DNA of 40,151 nt from Acidimicrobiaceae bacterium (GTDB taxonomy: Bacteria; Actinomycetota; Acidimicrobiia; Acidimicrobiales; Palsa-688). The notes beneath the pieces were generated by a model. That model ran no database searches, was not told the origin of the DNA, and saw nothing but the letters and a program-made list of their open reading frames with translations. Position numbers and translations under genes: made by a program. This document shows positions 14,966 through 25,792 of this stretch, in pieces. The first letter of the stretch is position 1, and the number at the start of each line of letters is the position of its first letter. The stretch covers positions 1-40,151 of the forward strand of contig JAUTXN010000168.1 in NCBI GenBank assembly GCA_030838045.1, read 5' to 3'.

Positions 14966-15856
14966 ATGGGTCTTGACGCTGCCTCGGTTGTTCGCTGGGA
15001 GCACCGTCCCCAGCTGAGACAACCGATCATGATCGTGGCGTTCGAGGGCTGGAGCGACGCCGGTGACGCTGCCTCGATGGCCGCCCGGTACCTGGCGGAG
15101 AGTTGGCCGGTGCGCCGCTTCGCGACCATCGACCCGGAGGAGTTCTTCGACTTCACCGCCTCCCGGCCCAACATCCGGATGGTCGATGGGGGGGCCACTC
15201 GCAGCATCGACTGGCCCGAGACGTTGCTGCTCGCCGGTCCCATTCCCGGCGCGGGCCGAGATGTCGTCATCCTGCGCGGCGTGGAGCCACAACTGCGGTG
15301 GCGGGGCTTCTGCGACAGCGTGCTCGGGATCGCCAGCGCCGTTGGCGCCCAGATGATCCTGACGCTCGGCGCCCTCCTCGCCGATGTGCCCCACACCCGA
15401 CCGGTCCCCGTCGCCGGTGCGGCCTACGAACCGTCGCTGGCGACCCGGTTCGGCCTCGAGATCTCCCGCTACGAGGGCGAGACCGGCATCGTCGGCGTGT
15501 TGCACGACGCCTGCATTCGGGCCGGGATACCGTCGGTGGGCCTGTGGGCGTCGGTTCCGCACTACGTCCACCAGGTCACCTCGCCCAAAGCGGCGTTGGC
15601 GCTGGTCGAACGGACTGCGACCCTGGTCGGCACCCGCCTCGATCCGGTCGAACTGCGGGCCGCGGGCGAGGTCTATGTCCAGCAGGTCGACGAGCGCGTG
15701 GCCGACGACGATGACGCGGCGGCCTACGTGGCCCAGCTCGAGGAGGCCTCGGATCGGCTGGCGGCCGAGGCTCCGACCGCCGACTTCGTCCTGCCGAGCG
15801 CCGACAGCCTGGCGGCCGAGGCCGAGCGCTTCTTGCGCGACCACGGCCGCGACTGA
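14966..15856 (+). CDS. PAC2 family protein
   Basis: 296 residues. The N-terminal RQPIMIVAFEGWSDAGDAAS and the core segments VVILRGVEPQLRWRGFCDS and LGALLADVPHTRPVPVAG mark the PAC2 superfamily, named after a proteasome assembly chaperone and widespread in actinobacteria. In those bacteria its biochemical role is not settled; a link to the Pup-proteasome system has been proposed. The C-terminus is helical and acidic. ATG 14966 has no ribosome binding site and may be leaderless. A small hypothetical gene follows after 23 bp, so the two are probably co-transcribed. Confidence 0.9.
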   Translation: MGLDAASVVRWEHRPQLRQPIMIVAFEGWSDAGDAASMAARYLAESWPVRRFATIDPEEFFDFTASRPNIRMVDGGATRSIDWPETLLLAGPIPGAGRDVVILRGVEPQLRWRGFCDSVLGIASAVGAQMILTLGALLADVPHTRPVPVAGAAYEPSLATRFGLEISRYEGETGIVGVLHDACIRAGIPSVGLWASVPHYVHQVTSPKAALALVERTATLVGTRLDPVELRAAGEVYVQQVDERVADDDDAAAYVAQLEEASDRLAAEAPTADFVLPSADSLAAEAERFLRDHGRD

Positions 15857-15862
15857 GCCCGC

Positions 15863-15886
15863 CGTGACGCCGTGACGCCGTGACGC
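15863..15886. repeat. Three perfect 8-bp tandem repeats covering a start codon
   Basis: CGTGACGC is repeated three times head to tail (15863-15870, 15871-15878, 15879-15886). Each copy holds a GTG in a different frame, and only the third (15880) opens the downstream gene. Confidence 0.85.
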
Positions 15887-16341
15887 CCACGTGCGTCTGG
15901 CGAGTGTCGCCGGCGCTGATCGTCGCCTTGGACCGTCGCTTCGGGGAACCGTTCGACACCTACGTGAACGGCTCGCAGGTCTGGCTCCGCCCGGACGGCC
16001 CGAACGACATCACCATCGAATGGCGGCTGCACCCTGTGGCCGGGTACCGGCGACCCCCGGGCGTCGGGACCAGCGAGGTCTTCGAACAGGTCGCCTACGC
16101 CCTGGCCTCCGGGGATGACCCTGCGGCCCCCCTGGACCGCCTGTGGGACGGCCTTGAGGCGTTCCCGGCCTACGGCGACGAGGTCGAGCCGGCACCGCTC
16201 ACGGCGGCGGCCACCGCGGCCCTGGGGTTGGCGCCCGACGCCGCGGGCCTGGTCGATCACGGACCGATCGGCGACACCTGGGAACGCAGCCAGGGGGGAA
16301 TCTCGATCATCGAAGAGGTGCTGCGCCAACTCCAGCCCTGA
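15880..16341 (+). CDS. Hypothetical protein
   Basis: 153 residues that I do not recognise. It begins MTPTCVWRVSPALIVALDRR and contains YVNGSQVWLRPDGPND, then TIEWRLHPVAGYRRPPGVG. The C-terminal half is acidic and Ala/Pro-rich. The composition is that of a soluble globular protein with no signal peptide or membrane helix. Codon use matches its neighbours, and the long open frame after the PAC2 gene supports it being real. GTG 15880 lies in an 8-bp triple repeat, so the exact start is uncertain. Function unknown; co-transcription with the PAC2 gene is likely. Confidence 0.65.
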   Translation: MTPTCVWRVSPALIVALDRRFGEPFDTYVNGSQVWLRPDGPNDITIEWRLHPVAGYRRPPGVGTSEVFEQVAYALASGDDPAAPLDRLWDGLEAFPAYGDEVEPAPLTAAATAALGLAPDAAGLVDHGPIGDTWERSQGGISIIEEVLRQLQP

Positions 16342-16472
16342 ACGGGTGGGATTGCGCCACGTTCGATGGTCATCTGGGGCTTTGAGGGCGAGTTAAAGCG
16401 CTCTGCGACCGTAGGACGCCCACAGAACTCAAAACGCCATCAGACGCGGCGCCAAAATCGGAAAATCCAGAG

Positions 16473-17168
16473 TCAGGCGTCGGGGCTGTCCCGCTCCTCC
16501 CGCCACGGCGGCTTGCGGGGACGGTCGAAGACCACGTCGATGGGCTCGCCCCGGATGGCGGCAAACGCCGCCGGACGCCATCGGTCCGCCCCCGCCAGGG
16601 GCGACGGCATGGCGTCCTCGGAGAACCAGCCGACATCGCGGGTCTCGAGGGGGTGGCGTTCGAGTGAGCCACCAACCGCCCGGCAGTGGAAGACGAGCGA
16701 GTACAGCGGGACGCTTGTGAACCCGAGCCGCAACCCGTCGAGGACCGCGATCAACCGCAGCGGCTCCACCTCGATTCCGGTTTCCTCGAACACCTCTTTG
16801 GCCGCCACCTCCGAGGCCGAGTAGCCGACATCGGCCCATCCTGTCGGGTACAGCCACACGCCCGAATCCGCTCGTTGGATCAACAGGATCTGCCCCTCGT
16901 CGTTGCCGACGACGGCGCCGACCGCGACCTTCGGGGTCACGTATCCCGGGACGCCTCGGCCGACCGAGCGCAGCCACTCTTCGACCAGGACCTCGGCCTC
17001 CAGTTCCATCCCGGCCGCCACCCGGATGTCGGCCGCCACCTTCAGGACCTCCTCGAAGCGTTCCCGCTCGTACAGGTTGTCGCTGAACCCCAGTCCGGTG
17101 CGGGCAATCCCGGACAGGGCCTCGCTCCACCGGAGGAGATCGTGGGCGTTGGCCGGCCGGCTGGGCAT
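16473..17168 (-). CDS. NUDIX hydrolase with N-terminal helical domain (YjhB-like)
   Basis: 231 residues. Residues about 1-70 form the helical domain typical of the NUDIX_N_2 group. A NUDIX domain follows with the box read as GWADVGYSASEVAAKEVFEETG. Tyr replaces the first Glu of the box and Lys the Arg, which to my knowledge is usual in this subgroup; the metal-binding EE pair is kept. It would hydrolyse a nucleoside diphosphate derivative such as ADP-ribose. The start is ATG 17168. The 130 bp between it and the convergent hypothetical gene show no clear terminator. Confidence 0.88.
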   Translation of the reverse strand: MPSRPANAHDLLRWSEALSGIARTGLGFSDNLYERERFEEVLKVAADIRVAAGMELEAEVLVEEWLRSVGRGVPGYVTPKVAVGAVVGNDEGQILLIQRADSGVWLYPTGWADVGYSASEVAAKEVFEETGIEVEPLRLIAVLDGLRLGFTSVPLYSLVFHCRAVGGSLERHPLETRDVGWFSEDAMPSPLAGADRWRPAAFAAIRGEPIDVVFDRPRKPPWREERDSPDA

Positions 17169-17210
17169 CGCTTCGGAGGCTAACCCGCCCGGGACGAAGT
17201 CGGGCTCCCG

Positions 17211-18560
17211 CTAGTTGCGGTTCTCCTGCATGCTGAGCGCCCGGCGGGCCGCCTGCTGGACGGGATCCCACAACGGTGAGAACGGCGGGGCGTAGGACAA
17301 GTCGAGGTACACCAGATCCTCCGCCGACATCCCCGCTGTGATCGCCGTGGCCAAGACGTCGATGCGCTTGGCTGTCCCCTCGTTGCCCACCACCTGGCCC
17401 CCGAGGATCCGCCCCGTCACCCGCTCGGCCAGCAACTTCACCTTGATCGTCCCCGCTCCGGGGTAATAGCCGGCACGCGTCGTGCTCTCGATCTTGGCCA
17501 CGACGTAGTCGAAGCCCGTGGCCTTGGCCTCGCGCTCATTCACACCGGTGCGGCCCACCTCGAGCGAGCACAACTTGGTGATCGCCGTGCCCACGACCCC
17601 CGGGAAGGTGGCATAGCCGCCCGCGATGTTGACCCCGGCCACGATGGCCTGCTTGTTGGTCACCGTGCCCAAGGCGACATAGATCGGTTGGCCGGTGACG
17701 ATGGACTGGGACTGGCAGCAGTCGCCCGCAGCCCAGATCCCCTCGACCGAGGTTCGCTGGCGCCGATCGACGGCAATCGAGCGGCGGACGCCGACGTCGA
17801 TACCAGCCTCGGCCGCCAGATCGGAGTTGGGCTCGACGCCCAAGCCGAGGATCACCAGGTCGGCGGGGATGGTCCGCTCGGTGGTGATGACCGCCCCGGG
17901 CTCGATGGCGGTCACCTTCTCGCCGGTGTGCAGCGTGATCCCGTGCTGGCGCATGGCCACGGCCACGTCGGCGCCCATGTCGGGATCGAGGGTGCCCATG
18001 ACCTCGTCGGACCGCTCGACCACCGTGACTGACGCCTGGCGCTTCACGAAGGCTTCGGCCAGCTCGAGGCCGATGTACCCGCCGCCGATGACCACCACCT
18101 GGTCGCAGGCGCCTGACTTGACCGCCTCCAGCAGGTGGGCGGCGTCGCCGAGGGTCTGCACCCCGTACACGTTCGGTCCGTCGATGCCGGGGATCGGCGG
18201 ACGGCGGGGCCGGGCGCCCGTGGCGATGTGCAACATGTCGAAGCCCAGCGTGTAGGTCCGCTCCTGGGCCAGATTGCGGACCTCGACGGTACGACGGTCG
18301 AGGTCGATGGCCATGGCCCGGTGGCCGGTACGGACATCGATTCGCAGCTGGTCGCGAAACTGCTGGGGCGTCCGTACCACCAGCTCGTCGAGGGCCCACA
18401 CGTCGCCGCTGATCACGTAGGGGATCCCGCACGCCGAGTAACTGGTGTGCGGGCCCTGCTCCAGCGCCACGATCTCGAAGTCGGCGCCCCGGCGCCGGGC
18501 CGTCGAAGCGGCTGCCATGCCGCCCGCGTCGCCGCCGATGACGAGCAGCCGATGCGACAT
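17211..18560 (-). CDS. CoA-disulfide reductase-like NAD(P)H flavoprotein
   Basis: 449-residue pyridine nucleotide-disulfide oxidoreductase of the single-cysteine class. The FAD site is GGDAGGMAAAS (9-19), the redox cysteine is Cys44 in SYSACGIPY, and the NAD(P)H site is VVVIGGGYIGLELAEAF (155-171). The second FAD contact is WAAGDC, and the C-terminal YAPPFSPLWDP is shared by CoA-disulfide reductases and NADH oxidases. It probably reduces CoA disulfide, persulfide or oxygen; which one cannot be decided here. The start is ATG 18560. It is divergent from a small four-cysteine protein gene. Confidence 0.9.
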   Translation of the reverse strand: MSHRLLVIGGDAGGMAAASTARRRGADFEIVALEQGPHTSYSACGIPYVISGDVWALDELVVRTPQQFRDQLRIDVRTGHRAMAIDLDRRTVEVRNLAQERTYTLGFDMLHIATGARPRRPPIPGIDGPNVYGVQTLGDAAHLLEAVKSGACDQVVVIGGGYIGLELAEAFVKRQASVTVVERSDEVMGTLDPDMGADVAVAMRQHGITLHTGEKVTAIEPGAVITTERTIPADLVILGLGVEPNSDLAAEAGIDVGVRRSIAVDRRQRTSVEGIWAAGDCCQSQSIVTGQPIYVALGTVTNKQAIVAGVNIAGGYATFPGVVGTAITKLCSLEVGRTGVNEREAKATGFDYVVAKIESTTRAGYYPGAGTIKVKLLAERVTGRILGGQVVGNEGTAKRIDVLATAITAGMSAEDLVYLDLSYAPPFSPLWDPVQQAARRALSMQENRN

Positions 18561-18651
18561 ACGCGCAGCCTAGGTGCCATGGTGCGAACAAGTCCGGGAC
18601 CCCCGTACCGCTCGCCACGATCGCGTCCAGGGAGCATGCGATGATGGAGCC

Positions 18652-18915
18652 ATGGCCGTCCGGGACGACTGTCGCCACTATTTGAAGCGCAGCACCCCGA
18701 CGGGTGAGGCAGTCGAGCGTTGCCGCATCAACGCCAACGAGGAGAACCCCTTCGCCTGCCCCGAGGGATGCCTGTTCTTCGAGAAACGCAACGTGTCCTC
18801 GGCCGGCTGGACCCAGGCCCCGGACGAGCCCCTGAGCAACACCGGCCACGGCCTGCTGGCGCTGCCCGATCCGCCCTCCAAACGCAGCCGGCGGGGCAAG
18901 AAGAAAGGCCGCTAA
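18652..18915 (+). CDS. Small four-cysteine protein
   Basis: 87 residues, MAVRDDCRHYLKRSTPTGEA onward, with Cys at 7, 24, 36 and 40 (the last pair in CPEGC) and a very basic C-terminus SKRSRRGKKKGR. The cysteine spacing suggests a bound zinc ion or iron-sulfur cluster, and the basic tail could touch nucleic acid. GGAG just upstream of ATG 18652 supports this start. I recall similar short proteins in actinobacteria with no known function. Its TAA overlaps the TAG of the convergent gene (CTAA). Confidence 0.75.
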   Translation: MAVRDDCRHYLKRSTPTGEAVERCRINANEENPFACPEGCLFFEKRNVSSAGWTQAPDEPLSNTGHGLLALPDPPSKRSRRGKKKGR

Positions 18916-19226
18916 GCGGCGGGAGAAGCCAGGAGCTGCGCCACCTGGCTGAAGAAGGCGCTGCGGGCCAGCACCCGGTCGCACCCCGCGGCGGTGGCCG
19001 CGGCCAGCCGTTCCCGGTCGTCGTGGCGACCGAACCCGATCGTCGGAGCGACGATCGACGGCAGTACCTCGAGCACCCCGGGCCGGCTGAGGTCGACCAC
19101 GACCAGGGCCGCGCCCTCCGACGCTGCGGGGAGGTCGGCCGGACGGCTCACGAAGGTGACCGGACCCACCGAGGACACCTTGGAACGGTCCATCAGATCA
19201 GGTACATAGGCCACGGTTCCGCTCAT
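18912..19226 (-). CDS. Small receiver-like hypothetical protein
   Basis: 104 residues. Strand-turn-strand segments GAALVVVDLSRPGVLEVLP and TIGFGRHDDRERLAAATAAG, with CDRVLARSAFF, resemble the alternating beta/alpha order of a response-regulator receiver domain, including an Asp at the end of strand 3 (VVVD). This likeness is my inference from pattern, not from a profile search. It is the last gene of a minus-strand operon: its ATG overlaps the stop of the preceding gene by 4 bp (ATGA). Function unknown. Confidence 0.7.
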   Translation of the reverse strand: MSGTVAYVPDLMDRSKVSSVGPVTFVSRPADLPAASEGAALVVVDLSRPGVLEVLPSIVAPTIGFGRHDDRERLAAATAAGCDRVLARSAFFSQVAQLLASPAA

Positions 19227-19714
19227 CGGTTGCCTCCGCTGGTTTTCGGTTGATGACGTCGTTTGTGCTCGAAGGCCTTGGACGCCCCCCAGTACAGCCC
19301 GAGGTCGGCCAGGTCGGGGGCGACATCGGCGAACGACGCCGGGACCAGGTCGTACACATCGTCGGGGAACAGCTCCTCGGCCGCGGCGTCGCGCACCACC
19401 GGCGGGACCCCGGCCGCCTGAAGGACCCCGCTCGGGTAGGCCACCGCGGCACCTCGCAGGATGGCCAGGGGCGTGGTGCGCTGCTCGTCGATGTCGGATT
19501 CGAGCAGGGCCCGCACCCGGGGCCCGACCATGGCCGCCGCTTCGTGGCCCGCCGCCTGTGCGGCATCGGCGACCTCGGGCGGGACTGATCCGGTCCAGGC
19601 CGTCATGATCTCGGCTACCACGCGCTCGACCCAGCTGGGGAGCGCCACCTCTATCCCATCGGCCAGGGCGGTGGCATAGGCCGCAACATCCACGGACACG
19701 CCCTCGGCGCTCAC
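19223..19714 (-). CDS. Hypothetical protein in larE operon
   Basis: 163 residues, mostly helical and acidic in its first half, with the segment SWVERVVAEIMTAWTG and a basic end (EHKRRHQPKTSGGNR). No signal peptide, membrane helix or known motif. It is coupled to both neighbours by 4-bp ATGA overlaps (with larE at 19711-19714 and the receiver-like gene at 19223-19226), strong evidence that it is expressed with them. Function unknown. Confidence 0.75.
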   Translation of the reverse strand: MSAEGVSVDVAAYATALADGIEVALPSWVERVVAEIMTAWTGSVPPEVADAAQAAGHEAAAMVGPRVRALLESDIDEQRTTPLAILRGAAVAYPSGVLQAAGVPPVVRDAAAEELFPDDVYDLVPASFADVAPDLADLGLYWGASKAFEHKRRHQPKTSGGNR

Positions 19715-20508
19715 GGGTACAACAGCGCCTGGTTGAGGTTGCCCGACCGGAAACCCTCCAGGTCGAGGGTCACGTACCGGTAGCCCGCTTCCCGGACCGC
19801 AGCGACCAGCTCGTCCCGGCGGGCGACCGCGGCCGCCAAATCCGGTGGGGGAAGCTCGATGCGGGCCAGGTCGCCGTAGTGGCGCACCCGTAGCTGACTG
19901 AAGCCCAGCCGGCGCAACCCCTCCTCGGCGACCGCGACCGCCGACAGCCGGCCGACGGTCACCGCGGTCCCGTAGGGGAGCCGAGACGCCAAGCAGGCGC
20001 CCGCAGGCTTGTCCCAGGTCCGCAAGCCCAGCCGGCGAGATTCCTCCCGCACGTCGGATTTGGTGAAGCCGCTGTCGACCAGCGGGAACCGGGCGCCCCG
20101 TTCGGCCGCAGCGGTCTGACCGGGCCGGTGGTCGCCCAGGTCATCGAGGTTGACACCGAGCACCACCGTCGCTCCCCGGTCGGCGGCCAGGGGCGCGAGC
20201 GCGCCCAGCAGCTCCGCTTTGCAGTGGTAGCAGCGGTCGCCGCCGTTGGCCACATACTCCGGCCGGTCCAACTCCCGGGTCTCGACCGGAAGCCACGGCA
20301 TCCCCCACTCGCCCGCCAGCGCCTCACAGTCGGCCAGTTCGCTCGGCGCCAGCGATGGCGAGACGGCGGTGGCCGCGAGCACCCGGTCATTCCCCAGCGT
20401 GTTGGCGGCCACCCAGGCCAAGAACGCAGAATCCGCGCCGCCGCTGAAGGCCACCACCACCCGATCGAGCACCCGCAGCATGCGGCGCAGCGCCGCCAGA
20501 TCCCCCAT
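19711..20508 (-). CDS. larE: ATP-dependent sacrificial sulfur transferase LarE
   Basis: 265-residue PP-loop enzyme. The ATP site is FSGGADSAF (SGGADS at 22-27), with a CYHC pair at 93-96 and a conserved Cys172 in PAGACLASRLPYG. By position this matches the cysteine whose sulfur is donated by Lactiplantibacillus LarE. LarE inserts sulfur into the pyridinium biscarboxylate precursor of the nickel-pincer nucleotide cofactor. Partners LarB and LarC are not in the window, so the cofactor role is inferred from family only. It starts at ATG 20508, 22 bp after hemQ, and is coupled downstream by ATGA. Confidence 0.92.
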   Translation of the reverse strand: MGDLAALRRMLRVLDRVVVAFSGGADSAFLAWVAANTLGNDRVLAATAVSPSLAPSELADCEALAGEWGMPWLPVETRELDRPEYVANGGDRCYHCKAELLGALAPLAADRGATVVLGVNLDDLGDHRPGQTAAAERGARFPLVDSGFTKSDVREESRRLGLRTWDKPAGACLASRLPYGTAVTVGRLSAVAVAEEGLRRLGFSQLRVRHYGDLARIELPPPDLAAAVARRDELVAAVREAGYRYVTLDLEGFRSGNLNQALLYP

Positions 20509-20530
20509 CAGCGCATCAGCCCGAGGACCA

Positions 20531-21220
20531 TCAGCCCGACGCCAGGCCGACCTGGGCCAGGACGTCTTCGATGGGTCCCACGATGCCAGTGAAGAACGGG
20601 CCGAACTCGGCGTAGTGGGCCGACGCCTCGTCGAAGCGCATGGTGTAGACCACGTCCTTCAGGTCATCGGGCCCGGTCGCGAACAGCGACACACCCCACT
20701 CGTAGTCGTCGAGACCGGTCGAGCCGGTGATCAACTGCACGACCCGTCCCGCGAAGGTCCGGCCGACCTTGCCGTGGCCGAGCATCAGGCCCTTGCGGTC
20801 CTCGAAGGGCAGCGCGAACCAGTTGTGCCCCTCGCTGCGCCGCTTCGACATGGGGTAGAAGCAGAACGCCCGCTTGCCCTCCGGTGGCAGCACCGGGTAC
20901 AGGCGGGTGCGGAGCATCTCCTCAGGCATGCCCTTGGCGTACTCCGACACCTCGGTGAGCGAGACGTAGGAATGGACGACCTCGAGCCCGGCGCTCGACA
21001 CGGCCGACTGCAGCAGCCGCAGGATCACCCAATCAGGGCCGAGCGCCATCAGGCCGAGGTCCGCCTTGTGCCCGAACACCGAGAACGCGACCACTTGGTG
21101 GTCCGCCGCCTGTGCCGATTTCACCGCGGCCATGACGGCTTCGGGATCAGCGCCCGACCTCACCTTGCAGAACAGGTGCAGGACTCCCCAGCCCTCGCCC
21201 GGCAGCAACGGTTCGCTCAC
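20531..21220 (-). CDS. hemQ: Coproheme decarboxylase (chlorite dismutase-like family)
   Basis: About 229 residues. The family acts in the coproporphyrin-dependent haem pathway of Gram-positive bacteria, turning coproheme III into haem b with hydrogen peroxide. Key residues are present: Tyr122 and Lys126 in FCFYPMSKRR, and the proximal haem His149 in MLGHGKVGR. VEWG-type core text is seen as DDYEWGVSLFATGPDDL. The GTG start near 21220 (SEPLLPGEGWGVLHLF) is preferred; longer versions would read through the groEL terminator hairpin. It heads a minus-strand operon with larE and two unknown genes. Confidence 0.92.
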   Translation of the reverse strand: MSEPLLPGEGWGVLHLFCKVRSGADPEAVMAAVKSAQAADHQVVAFSVFGHKADLGLMALGPDWVILRLLQSAVSSAGLEVVHSYVSLTEVSEYAKGMPEEMLRTRLYPVLPPEGKRAFCFYPMSKRRSEGHNWFALPFEDRKGLMLGHGKVGRTFAGRVVQLITGSTGLDDYEWGVSLFATGPDDLKDVVYTMRFDEASAHYAEFGPFFTGIVGPIEDVLAQVGLASG

Positions 21221-21265
21221 AAGGAGCGATTCTACGCGGCCACCCTGAATGTCGGCCCGGCGCGA

Positions 21266-21290
21266 AGAAGGGGCGCCCTTGGGGCGCCCC
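21266..21290 (-). terminator. Rho-independent terminator after groEL
   Basis: On the minus strand a 9-bp perfect stem GGGGCGCCC/GGGCGCCCC with a 3-base loop is followed by TTCTTC. It lies 25-50 bp past the groEL stop and before hemQ, so it should separate the two transcripts. The exact end may shift by a base. Confidence 0.75.
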
Positions 21291-21315
21291 TCCCTCGAAG
21301 ACCTCATTGCGAGAT

Positions 21316-24610
<3,295 letters not shown>

Positions 24611-24817
24611 CGGTCCTCCTCATCGAACCGGGCATTGGCACCTGGACACCGGCAATCTGCCGGTGCTGGTTGCCGCGGCGTCGTCGGGCCCGAACCCTCG
24701 ACCGCTCTGGATGATGGCAACTCCTATCGTGGCTCATGCAGGCCGCTCCCGTCAACGCAGATCCCGCGGCGAATGCCCCGGTTCGGGTTGATCTGGGGAC
24801 GTGGCAAGCTGCGAACG

Positions 24818-25792
24818 ATGCTTCGTTCCTTCGATCATCGTGAATTTCCCCTGGCCCGGCTGATCGAGGCCAAGCGGGGGCGGACGATCTCGGTGTGCCT
24901 TCCGGCCCGCAACGAAGCGGCGACCGTCGGCCAGGTGGTGAAGGCGATCCGCACCGCGCTGATGGTGCAGGCGCCATTGGTCGACGAACTGATCGTGGTC
25001 GACGACGGCTCGACCGATGCCACCGCGGCCGTCGCCCGCGCCGCGGGCGCTGACGTCGTGGCGGCGTCGGCGATCACGCCGGACCCGAGCAGCGGGGGCC
25101 CGAGCGCCGGGAGCCCCGGCGGCACGGCGAGCCCGGGCGGCAAGGGCCAGGCGAGCCCGGGCGGCAAGGGCCAGGCGATGTGGAAGGCGGTGCACGTGTC
25201 GAACGGCGACCTCGTCGTGTTCTGCGACGCCGACATCCGCCAGTTCGCCCCGCATTTCATCACCGGCCTGTTGGGGCCGCTCCTGTGCCGCGATGACGTG
25301 GTGTTCGTGAAGGGCTTCTACGAACGCCCGCTCGACGGTCGTCCCGCCGAGGGCGGCCGGGTGACCGAGCTGGTGGCCCGTCCGCTGATCGCCGCCTTGT
25401 TGCCCCATCTGGCAGCGATGACCCAGCCCCTGGCGGGCGAGTACGCCGCCCGGCGGGAGGTGTTCGAGGAGGTCCCCTTCGTGGACGGTTACGGCGTCGA
25501 CCTGGGACTGGTGATCGACGTGGCCGAACGCTGGGGCGTGGCCGCCATGGCCCAGTGCGACCTGGGCGAGCGGATCCACCGCAACCGCCCGTTGTCGGAT
25601 CTCGGGCCGCAGGCCCTGGCCGTCGTCCAGGTGGCACTCAGCCGGGCGGGCCTGGCGCCTCAGATGACCAACCTCGTGCCCTGGCAGTCCCGATTGGTCC
25701 GCCCAGGCGAGGAGGCGGTCACGATCACCCTTTCCGAGCGTCCTGCGCTGGCGTCGGTGGCCGTGGAAGCCGCACAGCGCAAGACCGCCTAA
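24818..25792 (+). CDS. gpgS: Glucosyl-3-phosphoglycerate synthase
   Basis: 324-residue GT81/GT2-like enzyme making glucosyl-3-phosphoglycerate from UDP- or GDP-glucose and 3-phosphoglycerate. This is the first step to glucosylglycerate and, in mycobacteria, to methylglucose lipopolysaccharide. Motifs are VCLPARNEAATVG, VVDDGSTD, the metal site CDADI (Asp137/139), QPLAGEYAARREVF and DGYGVDLGLVIDV. The UDP-binding KGQAMWK loop is preceded by an extra perfect copy of ASPGGKGQ (residues 104-119) within a Gly/Ser/Pro insertion. ATG 24818 is preferred; ATG 24773 is in frame and possible. It converges with glycerate kinase with a CTAA stop overlap. Confidence 0.92.
   Translation: MLRSFDHREFPLARLIEAKRGRTISVCLPARNEAATVGQVVKAIRTALMVQAPLVDELIVVDDGSTDATAAVARAAGADVVAASAITPDPSSGGPSAGSPGGTASPGGKGQASPGGKGQAMWKAVHVSNGDLVVFCDADIRQFAPHFITGLLGPLLCRDDVVFVKGFYERPLDGRPAEGGRVTELVARPLIAALLPHLAAMTQPLAGEYAARREVFEEVPFVDGYGVDLGLVIDVAERWGVAAMAQCDLGERIHRNRPLSDLGPQALAVVQVALSRAGLAPQMTNLVPWQSRLVRPGEEAVTITLSERPALASVAVEAAQRKTA
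25127..25174. repeat. Perfect 24-bp tandem duplication inside gpgS
   Basis: GCGAGCCCGGGCGGCAAGGG plus CCAG occurs twice back to back (25127-25150 and 25151-25174). A partial relative lies just upstream. It adds eight residues (ASPGGKGQ) and keeps the frame. Confidence 0.9.

Noticed and set aside
16473-17168. Inactive NUDIX hydrolase because of Tyr and Lys in the box
   Set aside because: The EE metal ligands are intact and the same changes are, as I recall, normal in YjhB-like members.
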